A stretch of 32,450 bases of DNA from assembly GCA_017555845.1 (NCBI GenBank), contig JAFZFO010000065.1, forward strand, positions 1 to 32,450. Direction: 5' to 3'. Numbering within the stretch: the stretch's first letter is position 1; each line of letters starts with the position of its first letter. The notes under the pieces were generated by a model. That model searched no databases. It saw only the letters and a list, made by a program, of their open reading frames with translations, and was not told the origin of the DNA. Positions 1-6,612 of the stretch are shown here, piece by piece. This DNA is from Bacteroidaceae bacterium (GTDB lineage Bacteria; Bacteroidota; Bacteroidia; Bacteroidales; Bacteroidaceae). A program made the translations under genes and the position numbers.

Positions 1-1139
1 ATAGATACCTTAGCGCAGAACTCCTTGAAGCCCTCAGGAAGCTCGTGGCTCCAAAGAACTGTCATGTTAGGCTCTGGTGAAGGACCGAGGTTGTAAAGTG
101 TCTGCAAGAAGCGGAATGAAGTCTTTGTAACCTTTGTACGGCCATCGTTGAAACGACCACCGATTGCCTCTGTCACCCATGTAGGGTCACCAGCGAAGAG
201 GTCGTTGTAAGACTGCATACGCAAGTGGCGAACCATACGCAACTTGATTACGAACTGGTCGATAAGCTCCTGTGCGAATGTCTCGTCAATGTTACCGTTG
301 TCGAGATCGTACTGGATATAGATATCGAGGAATGAAGAAACGTTACCGAGTGACATCGCAGCACCGTCCTGCTCCTTAACTGCAGCAAGGTATGCCATGT
401 ATGTCCACTGTACAGCCTCCTGAGCGCTTGTTGCTGGACGAGAGAGGTCGAGACCATAGTACTCGCCAAGAACCTTCATCTCCTTGAGGGCCTTGATCTG
501 CTCAGAAACCTCCTCACGAAGACGGATTGTGTGCTCAGTCATTGGGCTTACCAACTTCTTGAGGTCAGCCTGCTTAGCCTCGATAAGACGGTCAACACCA
601 TAAAGTGCAAGACGACGGTAGTCACCGATTATACGGCCACGTGCATAGTTATCGGGAAGACCGGTAAGGAAGCCCAATGAACGGTACATACGGATCTCCT
701 CGTTGTAAGCGTCGAATACACCATCATTGTGAGTCTTGCGATAGTGATAGAAGATATCCTTAACCTTCTCGTCAACAGGAATACCGTTCTCGAGACAAGC
801 TTTCTCAACAACCTTGATACCACCGAAAGGCTTGATAGCACGTTTCAGCAACTCGTCAGTCTGCAAACCGACAATAAGCTCATTCTCCTTGTCAATGTAA
901 CCGGCCTTGTGTGATGTGATAGTAGAAACTGTCTTGTTGTCCAAAGCACGTACACCATTGTTTGCGCGCTCCTCAGCAAGAGCCTTTACACACTCGCCCC
1001 ATACCTTCTTAGTTCTTTCGGTAGGACCGACCAAGAATGAAGCATCTCCCTCGTAAGGAGTGATGTTCTCGTGAACGAAATTACCAACGTTAATTTCCTT
1101 GCTCCACAAGCCATCCTTAAAATTCAATTTCTTTTCCAT
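1..1139 (-). CDS. pflB: Pyruvate formate-lyase, N-terminal 379 residues (3' end outside window)
   Basis: Glycyl-radical enzyme that converts pyruvate and CoA to acetyl-CoA and formate in anaerobic mixed-acid fermentation; cytosolic. The reverse-complement reading frame starts at the ATG whose complement is 1137-1139 and begins MEKKLNFKDGLWSKEINVG. It continues without a stop to the window edge, with typical PFL blocks such as PYEGDASFLVGPTERTKKVW, NNGVRALDNKT and YARGRIIGDYRRLALYGVD. The catalytic Cys-Cys pair and the C-terminal glycyl-radical loop lie beyond position 1 and cannot be checked. The family is about 740-760 residues long, so roughly half is present. A Bacteroidetes-type promoter lies about 75 bases upstream. 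The activating enzyme gene pflA is often the next gene and would be outside the window. Confidence 0.95.
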   Translation of the reverse strand, partial: MEKKLNFKDGLWSKEINVGNFVHENITPYEGDASFLVGPTERTKKVWGECVKALAEERANNGVRALDNKTVSTITSHKAGYIDKENELIVGLQTDELLKRAIKPFGGIKVVEKACLENGIPVDEKVKDIFYHYRKTHNDGVFDAYNEEIRMYRSLGFLTGLPDNYARGRIIGDYRRLALYGVDRLIEAKQADLKKLVSPMTEHTIRLREEVSEQIKALKEMKVLGEYYGLDLSRPATSAQEAVQWTYMAYLAAVKEQDGAAMSLGNVSSFLDIYIQYDLDNGNIDETFAQELIDQFVIKLRMVRHLRMQSYNDLFAGDPTWVTEAIGGRFNDGRTKVTKTSFRFLQTLYNLGPSPEPNMTVLWSHELPEGFKEFCAKVS

Positions 1140-1212
1140 AGTTTTTATGTGATATATGGTTTAAAAGTCATTCCGTAACAAGGAAAGGAGCATTCCTTCC
1201 CCCATTGCTCCG

Positions 1213-1246
1213 CAAAGATAATAAATTTTGAAATAAAGCACACAAA
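1213..1246 (-). promoter_or_regulatory. Probable promoter of pflB
   Basis: On the minus strand a -7 box TATCTTTG (1213-1220) follows a TTTG at 1243-1246 with a 22-base spacer. The Bacteroidetes consensus is TTTG, about 19-21 bases, then TAnnTTTG. The surrounding DNA is AT-rich. The next stretch up to the tRNA-Ser promoter (1247-1650) holds only weak overlapping frames, in which I see no gene. Confidence 0.5.
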
Positions 1247-1652
1247 TTTTTCATATATAATTATGCTAAATTATCAATTTATTTCATTTTTGCAATGATT
1301 TCACTCTCCGTCATATTCATTCTTGCAAAAACCTACAGCAAAGGGTGCAGAAAAAGACTACTGAGAGCGACATAGAATAAAAAACAGCATTGCTGTGGAA
1401 AAGAAAAAAAACACTCAAAGCCCAATATTTTCACTTTGCAAAACGAAAACCCCAGTTTTCACAGTCCATGCAAAACCGCCATTATCCCACACCCCCAAAC
1501 AGCAAAATGCAACACAGCCAAGCAAACAGTAACATACACCGGCACACAACACAAAACAAGCCGCAAAAACTTAAAAAAGCATCTCTTACAAAGGCATTTT
1601 TCACACCAAAAACAAAAAAATCACGAAATATTCAAATTTTTCTCCATTTTGC

Positions 1653-1683
1653 TTGCATGGTATATTTTTTTGATATACCTTTG
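1653..1683 (+). promoter_or_regulatory. Probable promoter of tRNA-Ser(UGA)
   Basis: A -7 box TACCTTTG at 1676-1683 is preceded by an imperfect -33 element (TTG at 1653-1655). The predicted start is about 40 bases before the mature tRNA. The -7 box is identical to that of the other tRNA operon in this window (25059-25066, minus strand). Confidence 0.5.
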
Positions 1684-1730
1684 CACCATCAAACAAGAAG
1701 AGACCACATTCTTGTTGAAAAACAAACCTT

Positions 1731-1815
1731 GGAGAGGTGGCAGAGTGGTCGATTGCACCGGTCTTGAAAACCGACGTACTGAAAGGTACCGGGGGTTCGA
1801 ATCCCTCTCTCTCCG
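1731..1815 (+). tRNA. tRNA-Ser(UGA)
   Basis: An 85-base cloverleaf. The acceptor stem GGAGAGG pairs with TCTCTCC (one G-U pair) and the discriminator is G, as usual for serine. The anticodon loop is CTTGAAA, giving anticodon TGA with U33. A long variable arm typical of class II tRNAs is present, and the T arm contains GGTTCGAATCC. CCA is not encoded. A terminator follows directly. Confidence 0.95.
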
Positions 1816-1942
1816 CAAGAAATCAGGAAACAACGAAAGTTGCTTCCTGATTTTCGTTTTATAGCTGCGGGAAGCTCGCTTACCAGCAGATAGGAAACGA
1901 AAATCAGATGCAAACACCGATAGGTGGTTGCTGATTTCTTGC
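1815..1942. repeat. Inverted duplication of the tRNA-Ser terminator region
   Basis: GCAAGAAATCAG (1815-1826) is repeated exactly in inverse as CTGATTTCTTGC (1931-1942). CTGATTTTCGTTT (1847-1859) is repeated exactly in inverse as AAACGAAAATCAG (1894-1906). The region is therefore two hairpins facing each other: the terminator at 1821-1852, and a second at 1901-1937 with stem AAATCAG/CTGATTT. The apical parts differ and about 35 unrelated bases separate the copies. Confidence 0.75.
1821..1860 (+). terminator. Intrinsic terminator after tRNA-Ser(UGA)
   Basis: AATCAGGAA (1821-1829) pairs with TTCCTGATT (1844-1852), with an inner CAAC/GTTG stem closed by a GAAA loop, followed by the T-rich TTCGTTTT. 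It starts six bases after the tRNA end. Confidence 0.8.
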
Positions 1943-1960
1943 AAAGGATAACCAAACAGG

Positions 1961-2161
1961 GATGGGCGAGCAAAGCGAAGCCAATGCCTCCCAACCTAAC
2001 AGTCTCACGTTTTCACATTTCAGCTTTCTGCTTTCACATTTCCGCTGGGATGGGCGAGCGAAGCGAAGCCAATGCCTCCCAACCTAACAGTCTCACGTTT
2101 TCACATTTCAGCTTTCTGCTTTCACATTTCCGCTGGGATGGGCGAGCGAAGCGAAGCCAAT
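1961..2161 (+). repeat. Tandem repeat, 88-bp period, 2.3 copies
   Basis: Units 1961-2048 and 2049-2136 differ at one base (caaagc versus cgaagc). A third copy stops after 25 bases at 2161. Each unit starts GATGGGCGAGC and contains the phrases TTTTCACATTTCAGC and GCTTTCACATTTCCGC. No credible gene is encoded: the overlapping frames are only repeat translations. Confidence 0.9.
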
Positions 2162-2242
2162 CCCTACTCCTTATTTTAAAAAGCCACGAACCCGAAGAAG
2201 AGGAATGACCCACCTTCAATACAATAAACAATCTTCATTATG

Positions 2243-2273
2243 CAGCCACCGAGATTTTCGGTGGCTGTTTTTT
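2243..2273 (+). terminator. Rho-independent terminator-like hairpin
   Basis: A 10-bp stem CAGCCACCGA / TCGGTGGCTG around GATTT is followed by six T. It is oriented for plus-strand transcription, although no plus-strand gene lies between the tRNA-Ser terminator and this site. It may be a remnant, or may belong to a short transcript across the 88-bp repeats. It also separates the tRNA region from the AT-rich cassette. Confidence 0.75.
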
Positions 2274-2316
2274 GCCCGACGAAATAATTATTATTTGAAA
2301 ATCAGTTGGGCGCCAT

Positions 2317-2817
2317 TTATTTCGCCCTGTCTAACATTACAAATATCTTGTTCAATTTAATTATTGGCTTTCCTAAATAAGTTGAGATATTATAAGCGTT
2401 CTGCTTTGCATAATCAACAATTGTATTGCGGATGTCGTTGGTATAGTATATGCCGAGAATTTTCTTTTCAGCCAGTCCTTGCCAGTCTGCTGGTGTATTT
2501 AATTCTGTGATGATATTTGTTCTGCCAATCCCCAAGGCAAGAGCCACCAGACTATTGCAAAAATCGCCACGCTCGGCAACGGGTTCAATGCTAAAAGCAG
2601 ATTTTACATCATCAACAAACTTTTTTATCATTAACAAATCTTCAAACAAATTCAATTCTACAATACAGTCAAGTTCAGCCTTTACCATTTCGGTAATTGA
2701 ACCTTCGGGATTACCATAGATTTTCTTTATCCCCCAGTTTGTTTGAAAAATCAACGATTCAATCAATGCCTTTTGCTTAATGGCGTTACTTCTGTTTTGT
2801 AGATGCCTGTTCCTCAT
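2317..2817 (-). CDS. Small protein resembling a segment of DNA polymerase III alpha (DnaE), catalytic part absent
   Basis: A 166-residue protein starting MRNRHLQNRSN, of uncertain function. By eye, residues around KKIYGNPEGSITEMVKAELD and the following part up to NSLVALALGI align with the DnaE stretch that enters the palm: family pattern RYG-P, then RLEYEL-VI--MGF, then GPGRGSAAGSLVAYALGIT. Here the GRGS core reads ERGD, and the PDxDxDF catalytic motif that should follow is missing. DnaE is over 1000 residues, so this is either a fragment or a repurposed domain. It is transcribed away from the WYL gene, 186 bases apart, with similarly low GC. No catalysis should be assumed. The DnaE resemblance is my own unaided recognition and could be wrong. 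Confidence 0.5.
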   Translation of the reverse strand: MRNRHLQNRSNAIKQKALIESLIFQTNWGIKKIYGNPEGSITEMVKAELDCIVELNLFEDLLMIKKFVDDVKSAFSIEPVAERGDFCNSLVALALGIGRTNIITELNTPADWQGLAEKKILGIYYTNDIRNTIVDYAKQNAYNISTYLGKPIIKLNKIFVMLDRAK

Positions 2818-3003
2818 ATTAGTATTGTTTTATTACTCTATATTATACGAAAGAATCTGTTGCTTTCAATATGAAACAACACAAAGGTCTGCATAAACAA
2901 TGCATACCTCTATGAAAATTTAAATTTTGGAAAAACACTCAACCCTGTGTGATGATTTATTATAAAATTCCAATATATTTGTGGCATACAGTAGATGTAA
3001 ATT

Positions 3004-3909
3004 ATGATAAGCAAGACATTTAACCGTTACATTTGGTTGCTGAATACACTCCTTCAACATAAGCAACTTTCCTATGAAGAAATCAATGTTTTATGGAAGG
3101 GATGTCGCTTGGGAGATGGTGCTCCGTTGCCGTTACGCACCTTCCACCAACATAAAAATGCAGTTGAGGAGTTGTTTGGTATTGAAATAAAATGCAATCC
3201 TTCAAATGGATACAAATATTACATATCTACTCCCGATGCATTGAAAAATAACAGTATCCGCAAATGGCTATTGAATTCTTTCACCCTATCAAATATGATA
3301 ACAGCGGGGCATAATATGAAAGAGAGAATACTGTTTGAGGATATACCGCGTGGAACAGAATATCTGCAAACTGTTATTGAGGCAATGCAAAAATCAAAAG
3401 AACTGCAAATTGATTATCAGCAGTTCTATGGGCATAGGAAAATATATAATATTCAGCCCTATGCCATGAAGGTTTATCATCAACGCTGGTATGTAGTCGG
3501 TTATATTAAAGAGTTGGGCGCTATAAGGAACATTGCACTTGACCGCACTCTTGAAATGAATTTATTAGACACGCCATTTAAATTGCCGAAGAATTTCAAT
3601 GCAAAGAAGTACTATGCCAACACTGTTGGAATATATGTAAATGAAGGACTCAACCCCGTCAAGGTTAAGATAAGAGCCTATGGTATGCAAATAGAATATT
3701 TGCGCTCTTTGCCGCTCCATAGTTCTCAAAAGGAAAGTACTTCAAAATATGGCGAGTTCTGTGATTTTGAATACAAATTATGCCTGACACCCGAACTCTC
3801 AACCCACATACTTGCTATGGGCGAAAATGTAGAGGTATTGGAGCCTGTGGAATTGAGAGAGGAAATAAAGAGAAAATTAACAGAATGTTTAACTAAATAT
3901 AAATTATAA
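3004..3909 (+). CDS. WYL-domain transcriptional regulator
   Basis: A 301-residue DNA-binding regulator. The N-terminal part (about 1-75) looks like a winged helix-turn-helix (YEEINVLWKG, LRTFHQHKNAVEELFG). Residues 118-190 form the WYL domain with the signature RWYVVGY at 161-167 and the downstream IRNIALDRT motif. Residues about 215-295 fit the C-terminal WCX extension, ending ELREEIKRKLTECL. WYL proteins are ligand-sensing regulators, and several repress phage-defence operons (CapW and BrxR types). The nuclease gene starts four bases after this stop, so both are probably on one mRNA and the protein may control its own operon. The start ATG follows an AT-rich leader; no clear Shine-Dalgarno is seen, which is normal for Bacteroidetes. 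Confidence 0.85.
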   Translation: MISKTFNRYIWLLNTLLQHKQLSYEEINVLWKGCRLGDGAPLPLRTFHQHKNAVEELFGIEIKCNPSNGYKYYISTPDALKNNSIRKWLLNSFTLSNMITAGHNMKERILFEDIPRGTEYLQTVIEAMQKSKELQIDYQQFYGHRKIYNIQPYAMKVYHQRWYVVGYIKELGAIRNIALDRTLEMNLLDTPFKLPKNFNAKKYYANTVGIYVNEGLNPVKVKIRAYGMQIEYLRSLPLHSSQKESTSKYGEFCDFEYKLCLTPELSTHILAMGENVEVLEPVELREEIKRKLTECLTKYKL

Positions 3910-3913
3910 AATT

Positions 3914-4726
3914 ATGGATTTTACAAGTTTATTATCTCAAGCATATTCAGATGCTGGCATAAAGACAAAAGTTATGAATACGCAAATAGTTTGCATAGAG
4001 CCTATTATTCCTTTATCAAAGGAACAGCAAAATCAGTTATTGGAGGGTGATGGGCAAAAAAACAAAAATGAGTATAAGCAGATAAATTCTTCAACAGGTT
4101 TAGCAGTGAATTATTATAAAATTCTTGAAGATACAGGAAATATTGAAAAACTTCAGTTTGAAGAAAAAGTTGAGAAACCTCTTAAAATAAAAGGTGGAAG
4201 AAAGGCAAATTTAGATGTTGCATATAAGAGTGAGGGGAAACAATATTATATAGAAAGCAAATTCTTGGAGCCATATTATTCTGGTAATGAGCATAATACT
4301 GAATCATATTTCAATAAAGAATATTATGATGTTCCAGATAATGATATGGATGCTTGGTATGCTCTGTTGCTTGATGCCCAGAATTATAAGATTTACAATT
4401 TCTCGCAATTATGTAGGCATTTAATGGCGATATGGCGAAAGCATAAAGAAGATAAGCAATTGGATATAGTTTTCCAAAGTGTTATATGGAAAATGACCGA
4501 CAAGTTTATTGAAAATATAGATAACGAAGAAGATAAAGAAATACTGCGTTCGCGTATAATTGTAATTGACAAAGAAGCAAAATCTGCTAAAAGTAGAATA
4601 GATAAATTCCTTGCAGATATTGACTGGAAAAACATTACTTTTGAGAGTGTATACTATAATGATATTCTTGAAGATATTTCATTTTCAAAATATTGTTCTG
4701 AATTTAAACAACGGTATTTCTTGTAA
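3914..4726 (+). CDS. Putative PD-(D/E)XK restriction-type nuclease
   Basis: A 270-residue soluble protein without signal peptide or membrane segment. Residues 96-122 show a PD-(D/E)XK-like core: a strand with D101 (RKANLDVAYK), a turn, then the strand YYIESKFLEPY carrying E114 and K116, the D-x12-E-x-K pattern of this nuclease fold. The ESKFxEPY phrase reminds me of the PGN_0703-type putative restriction endonucleases of Bacteroidetes, recalled from memory only. The rest is helical and charged. It sits four bases after the WYL regulator and 46 bases before a sigma-factor fragment, in an AT-rich block that looks acquired. A role in defence against foreign DNA is inferred. No methyltransferase is adjacent, so it is not a standard type II restriction-modification pair. 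Confidence 0.55.
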   Translation: MDFTSLLSQAYSDAGIKTKVMNTQIVCIEPIIPLSKEQQNQLLEGDGQKNKNEYKQINSSTGLAVNYYKILEDTGNIEKLQFEEKVEKPLKIKGGRKANLDVAYKSEGKQYYIESKFLEPYYSGNEHNTESYFNKEYYDVPDNDMDAWYALLLDAQNYKIYNFSQLCRHLMAIWRKHKEDKQLDIVFQSVIWKMTDKFIENIDNEEDKEILRSRIIVIDKEAKSAKSRIDKFLADIDWKNITFESVYYNDILEDISFSKYCSEFKQRYFL

Positions 4727-4772
4727 ATAAATCTTTGTCTATGCAAAGTTTTTGCACACCATTGTATTCTCA

Positions 4773-5153
4773 ATGCCTATAAAGGAAAATCCTTTTCGTA
4801 TATATTATAGAGAAACCTATAATCAGCAATATATGGAAAAGATAAAAACAAAGGTGTGTGAGAATGAACAGTGCCTCTCTATTGAAGATGAATTGCAACT
4901 TATAAAGGATATAAAATCAAAGGGTACTGAAAGAGAGTTGGCAATAGAAAAACTTTCTCATTCAAATTTACGCCTTGTAACTGCTGTTGCAAAAATGTTC
5001 AAAGATTGCAACTTGTCTATGGAAGAACTTATAAGCACAGGTAATGAGGGATTAGTATTGGCCGCTGAAAAGTATGACGAGTCAAGTGGCTTTAAGTTTA
5101 TGAGTTATGCCGTTTGGTGGATAAGGCAAAGTATAATGCAAAAGATACAATAA
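4773..5153 (+). CDS. Sigma-70 family fragment limited to regions 1.2 and 2
   Basis: A 126-residue protein from the ATG at 4773; a TTG seven codons upstream is possible but less likely. Residues 32-60 match sigma region 1.2 (CLSIEDELQLIKDIK). Residues 61-100 match regions 2.1-2.2 (SNLRLVTAVAKMF, LISTGNEGLVLAAEKYDE). Residues 101-126 match 2.3 and the start of 2.4 (GFKFMSYAVWWIRQSIM). It closely follows the housekeeping RpoD of Bacteroidetes, then stops at IMQKIQ. Regions 3 and 4, which read the -35 element and contact the beta flap, are absent, and neither frame after the stop continues the family. It could bind core polymerase or -10 DNA, be a decoy, or be a truncated remnant. It lies 46 bases after the nuclease gene on the same strand. 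Confidence 0.8.
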   Translation: MPIKENPFRIYYRETYNQQYMEKIKTKVCENEQCLSIEDELQLIKDIKSKGTERELAIEKLSHSNLRLVTAVAKMFKDCNLSMEELISTGNEGLVLAAEKYDESSGFKFMSYAVWWIRQSIMQKIQ

Positions 5154-5296
5154 CCAAAACTCAATAATGAGAAATGCGGCAGCGTTATTTTTATTCACAA
5201 CGCTGAACCGCACAAGTCCCGGAGCGCCTGAATGGCAACGAGCTGCCTTTAATGGCAAACAACAGCCAACCGAGGGATGTCGCTTGCGACTCATAA

Positions 5297-5396
5297 ATTT
5301 GCTCTGCAAATCGACAATACCGCCAGCAGTTAGTCGTGCGTAGTGCAGGCGCAGTTTGCACCGCACGGGATGCGAGAAAGGCGGTGTTGTCAATCT
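5297..5396 (+). repeat. Structured intergenic repeat, copy 1
   Basis: Hairpin A is ATTTGC-TCT-GCAAAT (5297-5311). A closing stem GACAATACCGCC (5313-5324) pairs with GGCGGTGTTGTC (5380-5391), with one G-U pair. Inside it, GTGCG and GTGCA (5336-5347) pair with TGCAC and CGCAC (5357-5366) around the loop GGCGCAGTT. The same layout recurs at 24570-24675 with changed stems and conserved loop. The wider stretch 5154-5580 holds no convincing gene. Confidence 0.7.
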
Positions 5397-5428
5397 CAAA
5401 AGGCCTAAAGCCGGTAACGGGGCTTTTG

Positions 5429-5450
5429 GTTCTTTTGGCCACAAAAGAAC
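5429..5450. repeat. Small palindromic hairpin
   Basis: GTTCTTTTG (5429-5437) and CAAAAGAAC (5442-5450) form a perfect 9-bp stem with a GCCA loop. No T-tract follows on the plus strand, so it is unlikely to be a classical terminator. I recall similar hairpins as common in Bacteroidales intergenic DNA. Confidence 0.55.
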
Positions 5451-5587
5451 ATGAAAGAAAGACTTGAAACAAATTTAAGTGGACGATTAAGGTTGAGAAC
5501 AGCTGTCGAATATAACGGAGAGAGAAACTTTTGCAGGTGAGCCCCAACACACAGCCTTGCAAAACACAAATGGCTGAAAGCATAACA

Positions 5588-5622
5588 AAAAAAGAAGGAC
5601 AGCATCGCTATCCTTCTTTTTT
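5588..5622 (-). terminator. Terminator after the ribosomal-protein operon (usable in both directions)
   Basis: A 12-bp stem AAAAAAGAAGGA (5588-5599) / TCCTTCTTTTTT (5611-5622) encloses an 11-base loop. On the minus strand it ends in a run of T and lies 23 bases after the DUF4295 stop codon. The plus strand also ends in T, so it could stop transcripts from the nuclease/sigma cassette. Confidence 0.85.
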
Positions 5623-5644
5623 ATATCTAAGCCTCACGGCGTAA

Positions 5645-5797
5645 TTACTTCTTCAAAGCCTCATCTGCTTTTCCCTGAACCAACATTTCCTCAGAGAACA
5701 TATAAGCACCGGTCTTAGGTGATTTAACCAATTTTACAACCTTTACGAACTTCTCCTTATCACCAGTCTGGAGGGTTGCCACTGCTTTCTTAGCCAT
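5645..5797 (-). CDS. DUF4295 family small basic protein
   Basis: A 50-residue protein beginning MAKKAVATLQTGDKEKFVKV and ending GKADEALKK. It is a lysine-rich family found in Bacteroidetes next to rpmB and rpmG, with unknown function and probable ribosome association inferred from this position. The start is the only ATG in frame, and the stop (TAA, complement 5645-5647) is just before the terminator. The rpmG stop is six bases upstream, so it is the third gene of the rpmB-rpmG operon. The length is normal for the family. Confidence 0.9.
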   Translation of the reverse strand: MAKKAVATLQTGDKEKFVKVVKLVKSPKTGAYMFSEEMLVQGKADEALKK

Positions 5798-5803
5798 CTC
5801 TTA

Positions 5804-5992
5804 TTACTTAATTTCTTTGTGAACAGTTACTCTCTTCAAATATGGGTTGTATTTCTTCAACTCCAAACGCTCAGTTGTGTTCTTGCGGTTCTTTGTGGTG
5901 ATGTAACGTGACATACCTGGAACACCGCTGTTCTTCTGCTCGGTGCACTCAAGGATCACCTGAACACGATTTCCTTTTACCTTCTTAGCCAT
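5804..5992 (-). CDS. rpmG: 50S ribosomal protein L33 (bL33)
   Basis: A 62-residue basic protein, [16 protein letters not shown]..., with the family block [20 protein letters not shown] and the [13 protein letters not shown] end that identify bL33. It is a component of the large ribosomal subunit near the E site. This form has only one cysteine (in LECTEQ) and no paired CxxC motifs, so it is the zinc-independent type. It is the middle gene of the rpmB-rpmG-DUF4295 operon, with an 18-base gap to rpmB upstream. Confidence 0.95.
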   Translation of the reverse strand: MAKKVKGNRVQVILECTEQKNSGVPGMSRYITTKNRKNTTERLELKKYNPYLKRVTVHKEIK

Positions 5993-6010
5993 ACTACTTT
6001 CCTCCTTTAA

Positions 6011-6271
6011 TTAATCGAGTACTTTAATTTCCTCCCAAGCAACGTGGCCATTCTTAACAGCAGCCTTCAACGCTGCATCGAGACCTACTCGGTTAATAGT
6101 TTTCAACCCCGCTGCACTCACGCGCAACTGAATCCAACAATTCTCCTCTACATAGAAGAATTTCTTCTTGAACAAGTTCACATTGAAAAGACGCTTTGTC
6201 TTTCTGTTTGAGTGTGAAACATTGTTGCCCACCATAGCTTTCTTACCGGTGATTTGACAAATCTTAGACAT
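6011..6271 (-). CDS. rpmB: 50S ribosomal protein L28 (bL28)
   Basis: An 86-residue protein starting [27 protein letters not shown] reduced here to its key pieces: the N-terminal CQITGKK motif, [12 protein letters not shown], and the [20 protein letters not shown] core of bL28. It is a large-subunit protein needed for assembly. It is the first gene of the operon, with a near-consensus promoter 50-80 bases upstream. The length is slightly above the 78-residue E. coli protein, as usual in Bacteroidetes. Confidence 0.95.
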   Translation of the reverse strand: MSKICQITGKKAMVGNNVSHSNRKTKRLFNVNLFKKKFFYVEENCWIQLRVSAAGLKTINRVGLDAALKAAVKNGHVAWEEIKVLD

Positions 6272-6321
6272 CTCTATATATTTTTTTGTTTATTCTTTTG
6301 ATACCTACTCAAAACAGAGTG

Positions 6322-6353
6322 CAAAGATATACGATTTCGCACAACCTTGCAAA
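6322..6353 (-). promoter_or_regulatory. Promoter of the rpmB-rpmG operon
   Basis: The minus strand carries TTTG (6350-6353), exactly 20 bases, then TATCTTTG (6322-6329). This is the best match in the window to the Bacteroidetes sigma-ABfr consensus. Confidence 0.7.
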
Positions 6354-6417
6354 CAAAAACACAATTATTTTTCTTTTTTAGCAAAAACTACGACAGAACA
6401 CTGCCAGACTTTCGCAC

Positions 6418-6612
6418 ATAATATTAAGCAATAATATAGAAGTTGACCCAGCGACCCCTGTCATTTTTCGGGCAAGCCCTCAACAACACGTTTGAGCTAA
6501 GCGAAGTATCTCTGTTCTGCGTGGTTATGAGATCCTTCACATCCGTTCAGGATGACAAATTCGCGAATAATGTCAACATTGGGCCAACTGCTATATTATT
6601 ACCTAATATTAT
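6418..6612. repeat. MITE-like element with 33-bp terminal inverted repeats
   Basis: The arm 6418-6450 matches the reverse complement of 6580-6612 at 29 of 33 positions (core AATAATATAG then AGTTG and CCCA). About 129 bases lie between the arms and no gene is encoded. The right arm ends four bases inside tsaD, covering its stop codon. The interior includes a phrase (GAGATCCTTC...CAGGATGACA) that I recall as common in Bacteroidales intergenic DNA. A foldback RNA hairpin is an alternative reading. Confidence 0.7.

Noticed and set aside
1390-1994. Several overlapping frames of 100-140 residues on both strands
   Set aside because: They run across the tRNA-Ser gene, its promoter and terminator, have low-complexity composition, and resemble no family.
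1961-2161. Possible CRISPR array
   Set aside because: The 88-bp units are contiguous with no unique spacers, so it is an ordinary tandem repeat. No cas genes are present.
3914-5153. Classical restriction-modification system
   Set aside because: No methyltransferase, specificity subunit or helicase is encoded beside the nuclease-like gene.
5082-5605. Minus-strand frames of 66-130 residues
   Set aside because: They translate the structured repeat and hairpin DNA, overlap each other in different frames and show no domain.
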